Shown here piece by piece: positions 1 to 11,362 of a DNA stretch of 64,000 bases. The stretch is from assembly GCA_027574665.1 (NCBI GenBank), contig CM050648.1, positions 139,748,175-139,812,174 of the forward strand. The letters are read 5' to 3'. This DNA is from Rhynochetos jubatus (lineage: Eukaryota; Chordata; Aves; Eurypygiformes; Rhynochetidae). A model generated the notes under the pieces. That model made no database searches. It was not told where the DNA came from and saw only the letters and a list, made by a program, of their open reading frames with translations. How positions within the stretch are numbered: the stretch's first letter is position 1; every line of letters begins with the position of its first letter. Both the position numbers and the translations under genes were made by a program.

Positions 1-440
1 CATTTTTTGGTATTCCTCTATGGAATGTCTTTCTAGGTGCACGTTGTATAGCTCTGTGTGTTGCAGTAAGCTGAGCAACCCTATAACTCATTGTCTGTGA
101 GTGCTGGGGGGTTGTGTCTCTCCTGGGTCTCTGCTGGGATGGGGTTTAGCAGATTAGCCATGTGTGCACAGGTCACCTTCAGCATGGGAAAGTTTAGCTG
201 CCTTGATTAGCTGTCCCATTCAGCTTTTAAGCTGGTGGGCACACAGAAGTGCAGGAGCTTGGTTGGCAGCATCTTTAAACCTGAGAAGCATTTCGTGTTT
301 GTTGATGAGGTGAGAACAGGAGCAGGATATGAGGAAAAAAAGGTGTTCCTTTAGGGAGCTTACATTTTAAATTCTGCTTCAATTTTCCATTTCTGTGTTT
401 GTAGGGCTGCAGATAAACCTAGTTAAATTGGCTTGATAAC

Positions 441-590
441 CATAGAATCACAGAATGGTTTGTGTTGGAAGGGACCTTAAAGATCATCCAGTTCCAACCC
501 CCCTGCCATGGCAGGGACACCCTCCACTAGACCAGGTTGCTCAAAGCCTCATCCAGCCTGGCCTTGGACACAGCCAGGGATGGGGCAGCC
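441..590 (-). mobile_element. CR1 LINE 3' end fragment
   Basis: The segment begins with CATAGAATCACAGAATGG and continues through GGAAGGGACCTTAAAGATC and the CCTGCCATGGCAGGGACACC block. This is the reverse complement of the avian CR1 3' terminus. Only about 150 bp of the 3' end is present, which is typical 5' truncation by target-primed reverse transcription. It is moderately diverged. Confidence 0.93.
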
Positions 591-1641
591 AAAGTCTGCT
601 ATCAGCCACCTAAACTAATAGTCCTGATGTTGTTTTATTACAGTTCTTCCATCTTTGCTGTTAAGGCTATCTTGAGTTGTTTGCTTTCTTTCTGTTTCCA
701 GATCTGCTTTAGCACTGTCGGACCAGTATCTTTCAGTGTTAGATCAGTTATTAGGTGAAACAGAAATTCACAAATGATTACAGACAAATTCTGAACCTGC
801 CACAATCTGCTTCTTTTAATACAAGTCACATAGTTTCTTCTGCATTTTGCATTGCTCTTTTGCACCTATAAAGTTCTCAGTATTGTGGTAAGAAGAGGAA
901 AACCCAGTGAAGCAGAAACCAAAAGAAGTTAAAAAGAAGGAAGAAGTCTAGCACTTGTCTCAGATGCTGGAATAGCATTTCACTGATAACTCCTGCAGGC
1001 ACTGCGGAGGAGTGCTGTGAGGTCCGATCGTTACTGTCTGAAACATGCTGGTGGCTGAATGAGATGCTCAATAAGTCCTTCACTAGGTGAAAACTAAAAC
1101 TGCTGTCTTCCTTTCTGAAGGGTGAACAAATAGTCCTTGTGTTTTCTCAAATACGTCCTGTCTGTGGTTCTGTTGTTTGAAGCTCAGAGGGAGTGATTTA
1201 TTTCCTTACAGTATCATGGGGATTTCAGACATAATAGCGCTTCAGGACACTTAAAAACCAAGCCCAAACTGCTATTCAGGGCAGCCATTTATGGTAAGAC
1301 TGAGAGAAGTCAATGGGCAGAATCCATCTTCATTCCCAGCCCTACATGCACAGAGCCTATACCGAATCCTTATGTGGTCCTGTTGCACCCCTGTGGCTTT
1401 AGTATTGTTGGCTGCTGCTGTGGGGAGTGACAGGAGAGTCTTGCGTGACAACAACTTCCCCAGCTGTGCTTTTAGCCCACCTTGACCCTCTTCTCTACCC
1501 CCTGGGGTCCTGCACAGGTGAGCTCAGCATCTCCTGCAGTGTGCGTGCTCCCTCCTTGGTGTCCTTGCACAGGGAATTACTGTGTGTGAAAGGACTGTTA
1601 AAAAGGACTAGTATTTGGACTGGATATATATAATAAACTAG

Positions 1642-1695
1642 TAGTTTGGACTAGGTGATCTCCGAAGGTCCCTGCCAAGCCCTAGCATTCTATGA
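1642..1695 (+). mobile_element. Short CR1 LINE 3' tail
   Basis: The sequence GGACTAGGTGATCTCCGAAG, followed by GTCCCTGCCAAGCCC and a terminal CATTCTATGAC, is the sense-strand 3' tail of an older CR1 subfamily. It is very short and diverged. Confidence 0.75.
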
Positions 1696-3059
1696 CTGTA
1701 CTGGGGCAGTGGTGATTTGGGGTGTTAAAAGCTGCAGAGGCTAAAACATGGTTTTCTGGGCAAGGAAAGGAATATTGTGCACGTCTAGGTTTTTCCTGGG
1801 CACATCTTATCCTTCGCTTAAACCTTTAAATGGGAGGCAGAGAGTTAAACTGAGTCAGGTAAGTATTGAAGACATGGGTACTTAGGTGGGTAATAACTGG
1901 GTTAGGAAACGGCTGGACAGCTTACAGAGACTTAAATCTTGCAGGCATCTTCTCTTCAGGTCACATATGTGGGATTTAGGATAGTTGGGTCAAGGATAAG
2001 TGTCCAGGTATTGTTCTGGGGAACATGCTGAGTTATAGGCCCGAGTCTGCAAACCCTGCTCACGCAAATAGATCCATTATCACTCAAAGCACTTAAGAGC
2101 ACTCAAGAGTATGGCTGCAGCATCAGACTGTAAATTATCAGTGTGCGCCAAAAAGCCTCATGTAGAAAAACATCTTCGGTTCTGTCAGATGTGGACACCC
2201 TAGCTATTTTAGTGCTAATGGTTTGTGTGCTGTGCACCTCATTCTCTTTGGTTCTTGTAAAAATCATTAACCTGTGCTAGCGTTTTGTGGGCTTTCATAT
2301 TTTGGTTTGCGGTATCGTATCTTCTTAGAATAAAACCCACTGTGTTCGTTTAAAGGATGTTTACTATAAAAAAGCTAACAAGAGGACCCTACACCACTTG
2401 CAGACACATCTTTAAAAATTTATAACCAGTTCCATACTATGTGCATGGTAGTAGTACCTTGGGATTGTGGTGATGGACCAGGAATCATTTGTGCTAGTCA
2501 GCGTATAAACACGCCACAGAGATGGTCTCTGCCCACACCATGTTTAACCATCAGCTGCTCTGATGAAGGTTCAGCTCTCTCTCCTCTAATCCAGCCTTCG
2601 TTCTTTCCCCTTTTGCATTTCTTTTGGGGCTTATGGCTTATGTCTGTGTGTAATGCAATTTGAGGAGGACTATTGTAAAGATATTCCCTTGCCTAAGAAA
2701 AGTCCTCCAAGCTTTTCAGCAGCTGCAGAATTAATCACATATAATAATTACACACGTACATGATCATTATTATACCAGCAGCATATTAACCCCATTAAAC
2801 AAATACAATAGCATTAACGCTGGAAAAGACAGGAGGGAGAGAACAAGCTATCAGGATTTCTACTGGGAACAGGAGACATTCTTGGAGTAAGGATTTGTGG
2901 GAAAACAAACATCTACCTGAGCCACAGATAACGATGCCAAGAAGTACAGAAGATGCTTCCATAGCAAAATTAAGATCCATATACAGTATTTGTTGCTTTG
3001 GTACCAGAGTGCTTGAAAGCTATTAGTGGATTTTATTTCATCAACTTGTTTGTGATGGA

Positions 3060-3120
3060 AGAAAAGTTATTATCTTTGTTTCATTGCTGGGGAACTAAGG
3101 CACAGGTTAATTTCTTTAAT
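3060..3120 (-). repeat. MIR/CORE-SINE-like relic
   Basis: The stretch TGCTGGGGAACTAAGGCACA with its flanks resembles the reverse complement of the MIR tail (cagatgaggaaactgaggcacagag). Only about 60 bp align by eye, so this is a tentative call. Confidence 0.4.
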
Positions 3121-3639
3121 TGCTCCCATTCAGACCAGGCAGCTGAATAAAAATATTAACTTTTAACCTGCGTATCTGGCACTGAACAGAGAGTTTGCTT
3201 GAGCTCCTAAAGCTTTGTAATTCTTGCTCCCATCTCATCAGTAACAAAAGGGAGGTCTGTACCAGGACAAGGTGGAGCAAATTCAGTCTGGAGCGCTTGG
3301 TTAACAAAGCAGTAGATGTGCTGGGCAGCTGCTTGCTGCTGAGTACTTGCTGGTTGGTCATAGTAAGCTCGTACGAGATGACCTCTCCTGCATGTTTTAA
3401 TTGCCCATCCTTAAATGTAGCTTGAATAAACTTGCAAGAAGATCAGCTGAGAAAGCTTTTTTTCAGGGTAGTAGAGGTGAGGCCAGCTGCGAGGAGCCCC
3501 AGAAGGGTGTCTCAGTAATGAGCAGCTGGGCAGTGAGGTAGAAGATGAAGTGTGGATGAACATAAGGTGCTGCATGGAGCCAAGGGTGGAATTCAGACTT
3601 AACCTCAGAGCCACTTGGGGGTGAAATATTAGGCTTATA

Positions 3640-4280
3640 GTAAATAGCTCCAGGAAAATGTCCACTCAAGGATCAGCAGCAGTAGTGAAGAACAACAAAT
3701 TAGAGGTTAGAAATATACAGAGGAAAAAAGTGAAAAATTGATATTTGACTCTTAATATACAGTGACTGGTGTAATGAATACTATGTACAGTTCTGGCACA
3801 CTCCATTCAAATAAAATATGGCAGAACCAGAAAGATGTGGTGAGGAGTGTCAGAGACCATCAGGGGTATGGGAACAGCTTCCAGAGAGCTGTGGCTGCAT
3901 AGACTGTGCCTCCTAGGATGCTATGACAAAGGGAGATGGGGGAAGATTTCAGGGAGGTCTATAAAACTGTGTGTCGTTAAGAAAGTGAATTGGCAAATTA
4001 TTCATTGTTTGTCCTGATACAAAACCAAACGATCATAAAATGAAGTGAGGAGGTAGCAGGTCCTGAAGAGGAGACAGATCTTCACTTATGCTGCCAAGTC
4101 TTTCACTGCAGAATGTTGTGGATGCTAGAGGCCTCCTTGAGTTCAGTACAGCACAGGACAAGTTCATGAAGGAAGATCCACTGAGGACCATTAAATTTTG
4201 AAGACACTGCCTCTGACCACGAAAGTTCTTCTGTCACAAATTGTGGGAGACTGGGAGAGTATTTGGTAGAGAATCAGCAT
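3640..4280 (+). mobile_element. Ancient CR1 LINE, ORF2 C-terminus to 3' UTR
   Basis: Diverged sense-strand CR1 blocks occur in the expected order. First is GAAAATGTCCACTCAAGGAT with CAGCAGCAGT (the motif before the RT C-terminal tail). Next is CTATGTACAGTTCTGGCACA (the 'TVQFW' region of the ORF2 C-terminus). Last are CTGCAGAATGTTGTGGATGC and GGACAAGTTCATGAAGGAAG (3' UTR of older CR1 families). There are many substitutions and indels and no open frame. Confidence 0.7.
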
Positions 4281-7200
4281 ATGCCATATTTTTATAGACT
4301 TAATAAGGCACGTGGCATTGGGTACTGTTGGGTGGATGGGCTGGCTTGGTACTGCTCTTCCCACCACATGTGAGACCTGGGACTGGTTAGGCTCAGAAAC
4401 TGAGTCACAGAATAATGAACTTCAAGGAGTGATTGTGAGACTTTCATGGGAGATATTCCACAATAATTAGACATCCAGTGATAGCTTGTGGTTGTCCAGT
4501 AATGTTTTCAGTAGTTTTGTATTTCTAAAAGGTCTCTGAAAAGTATAATCCATGTGACACTTGCTGGGTATAACAATGAAAGTATTTCTGAATCAAAGGA
4601 CTGCATTTGAAGGGGAACAGAGGGTGATGCTTCTCCCACCGTGAACAAGAAAAAAAAAAATTTCCCTTCCCAAAACAAGCAGAAGACAAAACCATTGCTT
4701 CCAGAATAGAACTCTCCTAATCCCAAATTTCAGTTGGAGCTGAATGTTTAGCGCAAATCCGCGGTGACCACACAGAGCAGTGCTCACAGGAGTTCTGATG
4801 ACAGGCAGTATAATAAAGCCATGCCCGTGGGCACTGCTGCTGGAGGTGAGAAAAGCCAAGCTTAAGCATCCTTACATCATGCCGCTGCTGTTGCTGAGAA
4901 GCTGCGTGTTCACGCTTTCTGATTTGGTCTCGGTTGAAGCTCCCAGCCACAGTCTGAGGCAGCAGCAATGCTTAAAGCCCAGTGTTTGTTGTGGGAAGTG
5001 TCGAAATGCCCTTATTAGAGGGTAGCCACTTTGTGCATCTGGAGAGGTGTCTGTGCTGTGCATTAGCTGTGGAAGCCCAGACTAAAGCTGTGTCTCCTCA
5101 GGTCTGGAGAGTGCAGGGAGGTGATAAGCTGGCTCCGCAGCCATACACGTGTCCCAGGTGAGGGCTGGCACTGTAAAATGGAAGCAGCCTTCCTTCCAGA
5201 GAGACCAGGGCACTGATTCCAGGGGTGTCCTGTCCTTCTGCGGCCCTTCTCCTTGCACAAAACAAGTCACTGATGCTGGCAGCTCCCTCCCCTCAGGCCA
5301 AACAGTGCTTCCAGGGAGCAGTGTGCCCCTCTCTGCTGCCTTTTAAATGAAAGGTGCTGCTGGCCTGTTCTCAGATGACTTGCATGTTGTGAAGATCCCA
5401 GCCTCTCCCTTGTGTGATTGCTGCCAGCCGTGGGAGAAGGGACCTGAGCAACAGAGACTCAGTGGAATAGGGGAAGGAAAGTTGGCTCCTCAGCAGCGTA
5501 GTAGGCAGCTCTCAGCTCTTGTAGGATTTACAGAGTAGTCCTCAAGCTGCCTCTGGCCCAACCCACACTTTCACAATGTGGGTTTGGAAACAAAAGCTTG
5601 GGTCTAATTCTCCTCCCTGCCCTTTTCCCCATCCAGCTGCAGTGAGCCAGGTTCAGAACATTCCTGCCCCACTGATGGTATGATGGGGAGGTAAAGCCAT
5701 GACGAAAAGGAGCAGTGGTCTTCTGGGTCTCGAACTGAGACCTCGCCTTTAGCCGTGCTGTACAGAGTAGCACAGAGTTGAGCTCTGGGGCTGCTTTGCC
5801 ACGCAATGCAGCCGTTTGTAATGTAGGCTAGGAGTGTGGGCACGCCAGCTGAGTGAAATTAAGCTCTAGGCCCAAGGCTTTATTTTACAGCGGGTGTTAT
5901 TAGTCTGGATTGCAGCATGCTGACATGGTTATACTCCTTTTGGAAATGAGCTAGCTTGCCTGGAGTGTGGGTGGGAAAGTCCATACAGCGCTGTGTTGTA
6001 CTTTGCAGTCCACAGGCCGGAGTTGGTTGTTTATTTCCTTTCTAAATATAAATTCAAGCAGGGGGTTGGATGCTTTTGTATGGCAGTGTTTTTGTTCACA
6101 GGTCAGCTTTATTAATAATGGTGGAGCTTAGGGTAAATGAAAGCAGAATGCATGCTATGGTCCCTGTTCCAAAACCAGGAACGATTATTCCCTTGAGTTG
6201 TCATTATCAGTTAGTTCCTTTAGAAGGATGATGACAGAAATGGGTCATTAAAAGAATCGTGGGTAAACTGATTGCCTTTGCAGATGAGCTCTCAAGAGGT
6301 GTTTTATGGTTGGGGCAGTGTTGATGGAGACAGAGCAATCAGCATGAGGAGAGGTTTGGCCAAACCTCTGGAGTAAGATTATGCAGTGCCAGCCCAAAAT
6401 GTGTCTGGCTCCTTGCAGCATTCCTTGATTTAGTGCTTTTCACTCTGGTGTTCAATGCAGAGGTGTTGATATTTTATGTATACGTGAACATTGTTCAATC
6501 CACTCATACCAGAGATGAAAGATGAGTTTAGAGTAAAAATGATCTTTAGCAAGATCTTCTGTTCCAAAGCCTATATGGAAAGGAGAGCCTGGTGGATGCG
6601 GTGCTAAAATTGGTCTTGGCAAAATTAGACTTTGTTCCTGCTTCTTCACAGACTTCTGTGTAACCGTGGGCAAGCTGCAGTCTGAGATGCTCCCAAATAT
6701 TGAGAGGTCTTGCTTTTCTTTGTGTCAGAGAAATAGGTACCTAAATAGAGGTGAAAATTCAGGCATTTTGAAAAACATAAGCCTTAATCTCTCTTCTCCT
6801 TCTGTGCTTGACAAAGGTGGCATGAAAGTAAATACACTGAAGAGCATAAAGCGCTGAGATACCACAGTAATGAGGCCATTACTGAATCCGAGCATGTAAT
6901 TAGATGGAAAATGTTTGCCTTCATAATGAATAGATGTTCTCAGACATACATTAGTCAGTAAATTTTCAAGTTCATCCCTGCTGTAGTTCCACTAATTTCA
7001 CTGTGTATCTGGGGGTGGATTTTCTTTGGCAAAGCCAACTGAAGGAGAGAGAGCTTTCCATCTTGGAGGACCAGACTAGACCACAAGGAGAACTAGGAAC
7101 TCTCTCCTGATGAGACACCTAAAAAGGTGCTGCAAGGAGCACAATGCACTAAGAGCAAACTGCAATCTTAAAATGTAGTTGTTGAAGCAGAGTAACAGCT

Positions 7201-9599
7201 CAGGCTCGTACGTACCAGCTCCGCAAAGCAAATTTCAGATGCTAAATACATTATCCACACCTACTCTTTTATTTCTGTTCAGGCAAGCTTGATTCTTTTG
7301 GCTGGTAAAATACACCCAGTGGAATAAATTTGAGAAGAATTAGCAGCCTGATTTAGTTGTCACTTGCACTGGTTTTGTGCTTGTGTTTACAGGGGGATGA
7401 ACAGGGTTCCTGGTATTAGCTCTGCCCTGAGTGTGTTCTCCTTCCAGCCTGCATGTTGCTGCCTGATCCAGATGATACCCACAGAATCCCACTGACCTTG
7501 GTACTGTACAGTCGGGGCCTTGGTGCAGAATTATGTAGCAGATCTGATGTGTGTTAAAGAACAAACTTAATTTTCTGATGTTGATCTCTGTTGGGTTTAA
7601 GTCACTGGTTGTACGATGCTCGGTTTTATTTAAGCTCAGCCGTGTTACTCCTCACTTGCAAAAGTTGAGGCTTCAGTCAGGGATGTGACATCCTAGAGTT
7701 TATGACTGCAAGAAACTCATCCATTCATTGCCTGGAAAATTAACTGGGACATCCTGAAAGAACATCCTTATGAGGTGTTTTAGCTGTGGCGCTTGCTTTA
7801 GTGTTGAAACCTAAATCATATGTAATGGTAGCATTGTCTGCTAGATCTCTGCTGAGTTATGTCATATGCTGCTTTGATGGTATTGACTAGAAATCAGTTG
7901 TCTCTGCAGGGGACTGCTTAAACACACATACCTGTCGTTAGGTGTGATGAATTGCGGCTGAGCTGTCAAGACTGGCAGCAGTCAGAAGGAAGAATGATAG
8001 CAAGGTTTACAAGGAAAGGAAAATCTAGACCTCAGTCCTCTCCCCATCTTCTCAGAAAACCAGGGTGTTGGTAGCAGTCCTTGGCTGAGTACTGCTTCTC
8101 TGCTCGGCCCATCCCCTGCCCCAGAACAGCTGGGAAAATCCTCCTAGGAGCTTCCAAGGGGTCTAAGGGCAGAAACTTTCCAGTGTTGCTCCATGTCACA
8201 GCTCTGCCCTTGCGTGCCATTCCCAGGCCCTTCTGTGATCCCAATCAAATGCTCTCACCCTCAGCAAAACAGTTCTTAGTGGGCAGTGGGGAAAGCAATA
8301 TGGCACCAGGGACATATCTAGAGAAAAATGAAGGTATTGGGCCAGGAGAAAATAGAGAGTACCTCATCTCCATGAATTCCTGGGTCTCAGCACTTACCTC
8401 TCTTGTGTGTCAGCAGAAATGAGCCCCTTCAGCTTTCTGCCTGTAAATGGGATTGATTTGGAAAATGCACTGAAATTATATAGAAAATATAAGATTTCCA
8501 TTTCAAAGAAAGAAAAATTTTAAAATCCAACCCAGGAATTATACAAATTACCTGTTTGTATTTAAAAATCAGCCTGATAAAGAATTTTCACTATTTTGAA
8601 ATCCCCTCCTCACAGAAAAAAATAGTAAATACGTTTAAAAAATCCATAAACTCCCTACTGCCCACGTTTTTATTGTCAGAGAGTTCTCTGCAGCCATAGA
8701 CCAGCAACCAGACTTCCACATGAGGCGTGCTTCAGTGCACGCTACGGTTTGTCAGTGCAAAGCAAAGTGACATCTCTACGAGTACTGCACGAGGTTGTGT
8801 CTGGTAGTTATCTTCCATGGTTTCACACTGAGTTGAGCCAGAAGGGAAAGTCCTCTCTTGGGCTTTGTGTTTCTGATGGGTCTGAAGTTGTTACAGAATT
8901 CAGTCCCTGAGCACCACCACCATTAAATATTACTGTGGGAATGAGTCTGCCTCTTGATAAAGCAGTTCTTCCCTTCCCAGATACAAGCAGGAAACTATTT
9001 CATGTCAGAGCTCTGCTTTTCTGTCCAACAAGTAGGTCTTTATTGGCAAGATCCACTTCATCTCCAGTGTTACGCTGGGAGCCAAGCTGGCACCCACAGC
9101 TAATGATTGGACTGAACTTTCCCCGCAGTAACTCAATAGCTGTACAGCTGTGCAGGCTCACAATTTGCTCTTCGATTGTCAGTCTCCTGACAGCTTTTTC
9201 CGTGGAACAGTTTGAGAGGAGCGGAGAGCCTTGCTTTGGAGACTCAGAAGTGTTTTCACACCTGAAGTGTAATTTCACACCTTGTGTTGCTCAGTAGATA
9301 AGTGCGTAAAATAGCACATCAAACGGGAACAGAAGAGGATAGACATGCTGTAGACAAGAGACGGAGGCTTGTTATTTATTTCCTATCTTCAGCACACTCT
9401 GAAATAATACTCACTTGCAGAAACCCAGGCACAGATTATGAACGGGTTAGGAGAAGACTTTTCTAGCCAAGTGATCTGTTACTGTCACGTGGAGAGCAAG
9501 GTGAAAACTTGTATGGAGCTGGGTCTGTGGAGGATGGGAACCACAGAGCTCTGCCTGAGACCACAGTGTTAGCCCCACATAACAGAGGAGAACTGATCA

Positions 9600-10372
9600 A
9601 TACACGAGGCAGCAAGATTTTTAAGGGTGGGTTTACAGGAACACTGACTTGGACAAGTACAAGTACAGGCTGGGCAGAGAATGGATCGAGAGCAGCCCTG
9701 AGGAAAAGGACTTGGGGGTACTGGTGGATGAAAAGCTGGACATGAGCCGGCAGTGTGCTTTGGCAGCCCAGAAAGCCAACTGTGTCCTGGGCTGTATCTG
9801 GAGAAGCGTGGCCGGCAGGTTGAGGGAGGGGATTCTCCCCCTCTATTCTGCTCTCTTGAGACCCCACCTGCAGTTCTGTCCAGCTGTGGAGCCCTCAACA
9901 TAAGAAAGATATCGACCAGTTGGAGCGAGTCCAGAGGAGGCCACAAAGCAGAGGGCTGGAGCCCCTCTGCTATGGGGACAGGCTGAGAGAGTTGGGCTTG
10001 TTCAGCCTGGAGAAGAGAAGGCTCTGGGGAGACCCTAGAGCACCTTCCAGTGCCTGAAGGGGGCTACAAGGAAGCTGGGGGGACTTTTTACAAGGGTCTG
10101 TAGTGATAGGACAAGGGGTAACGAGTTTAAATTGAAAGCGGGGAGATTTAAGTTGGATATCAGAAAAAAAATCTTCACTGAGAGGGTGGAGGCACTGGGA
10201 CAGGTTGTCCAGAGAAGCTGTGGGTGCCCCATCCCTGGAAGTGTTCAAGGCCAGGCTGGATGAGGCTTGGAGCAACCTGGTCTAGTGGAGGGTGTCCCTG
10301 CCCATGGCAGGGGGGTTGGAACTGGATGGGCTTTAAGGTCCCTTCCAGCCCAAACCATTCTGTGATTCTATG
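9600..10372 (+). mobile_element. CR1 LINE, 5'-truncated with ORF2 C-terminus
   Basis: This is a sense-oriented CR1 of about 770 bp lying 0.7 kb upstream of the SYT16 terminal exon. At 9649-9900 one frame reads the conserved ORF2 C-terminal motifs [32 protein letters not shown] and LQFC, after which the frame breaks. The 3' UTR follows (GGCTGGATGAGGCTTGGAGC, CCATGGCAGGGGGGTTGGAA) and ends with CATTCTGTGATTCTATGACC at 10372. It is non-autonomous and decayed. Confidence 0.93.
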
Positions 10373-11048
10373 ACCATCCTTTCCCTGTATCTACTAGGCA
10401 TTTTTTGTCCTTGTATTGACTTAAATAGTGAATAAAATTGACCTTTAGTACACCAAAAATGTAAGATGAGAACTTGGAAAATGTATTGAAACTATCCTGT
10501 GAGATCAAATAATTTCACTGTGTATGCAGGTTTCCTTTCCCTCTTTTCTCAGGACGCTTTTTGTTTGCTACTTCAAATAATAGGTCATAGAAGCATTCTT
10601 CCAAATGAAAGTGGGGCAGAGGCAAGTGCAGCCAAGGGAAGCCCTGGTAGGACAGCTCCAATGAAGCTTGGCTGTGAGGGAGAGGAAGAGAAGATGCTGA
10701 CACACCATTTGATGTGGAGAAGCCATAGAGAAGCTCATAGTTTCTGCTAGTCTTAGACAGGCTTGAGAACCAGACTTTCTGCTCTTTCTAAGAGAGTAGA
10801 GCTGAAACACACAGCAGTTTCCTCCCTTTCCTCTCCACAGCTGAATATGAGGAAATTCAAGAGGTGCTTTCACCTGCTGCTTCTCATGCCATGGGTTGTA
10901 CTAAGGAGAGCAGTCCAGCCCTCATCATATTCACTGCAGACAAAGCTGCTGTACTTGGAGCTTTTTGGGATGTTTTTTTGACTGCTTGGGGCTTTCATTT
11001 AGTCTGTCACCTGTGTCAAATGTGTTATTTCCTCTTTTTTTGTCACAG

Positions 11049-11362
11049 ACACCTATGGAAAGCTCTGCCTGCTCAACTCTGTGGGCCAGGAGATGTCTCG
11101 CTGCAAGACCTCCATCCGTCGAGGACAGCCCAACCCCATCTACAAGGAAACGTTCATCTTCCAGGTCGCCCTCTTCCAGCTCTCTGACGTCACGCTGATG
11201 ATTTCCATATACAACAGACGCAGCATGAAGCGCAAAGAGATGATCGGCTGGATTTCTATGGGTCAGAACAGCAGCGGAGAGGAAGAGCAAAGTCATTGGC
11301 AGGAGATGAAGGAGTCGAAAGGGACACAGGTCTGCAGGTGGCACACGCTGCTGGAGTCCTAG
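11049..11362 (+). CDS. SYT16: Synaptotagmin-16, terminal coding exon (C2B second half)
   Basis: This exon encodes the C-terminal ~104 residues of an atypical synaptotagmin, a C2-domain protein family of membrane trafficking. SYT14 and SYT16 lack the usual acidic calcium-binding residues and are thought to be calcium-independent. The acceptor TTTTTTTGTCACAG ends at 11048; the first two bases (AC) complete a codon from the previous exon. Residues read [20 protein letters not shown], then [20 protein letters not shown], then the [12 protein letters not shown] block, and the chain ends in CRWHTLLES before TAG (11360-11362). The [11 protein letters not shown] and LMISIYNRR segments favour SYT16 over SYT14, whose equivalents I recall as LNSSGEEEL.HW and LILSVYNKR. 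The frame is fully intact with coding-type substitution. Earlier exons lie upstream of the window or were not recognised. Confidence 0.9.

Larger units (their letters stand above)
1..11048 (+). other. SYT16: SYT16 intron sequence (upstream of last exon)
   Basis: This stretch precedes the terminal SYT16 exon, whose first two bases complete a codon begun in an earlier exon, so at least its 3' part must be intron. I found no earlier SYT16 exon by eye, although a short one (<150 bp) could escape notice. It holds CR1 copies at 441-590, 1642-1695, about 3640-4280 and about 9600-10372, a MIR-like relic near 3060-3120, and otherwise unremarkable AT/GC-mixed sequence. The open frames here lack domain similarity and splice context. 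Confidence 0.65.

Noticed and set aside
5725-5743. tRNA B-box-like sequence on the minus strand (AGTTCGAGACC)
   Set aside because: A TGGCAAAGCAG A-box-like sequence lies upstream, but no acceptor stem or anticodon arm can be folded. A SINE origin could not be matched either.
9649-9903. 84-codon frame with clear protein similarity
   Set aside because: It is the C-terminus of CR1 ORF2 inside a truncated retrotransposon, not a host gene.
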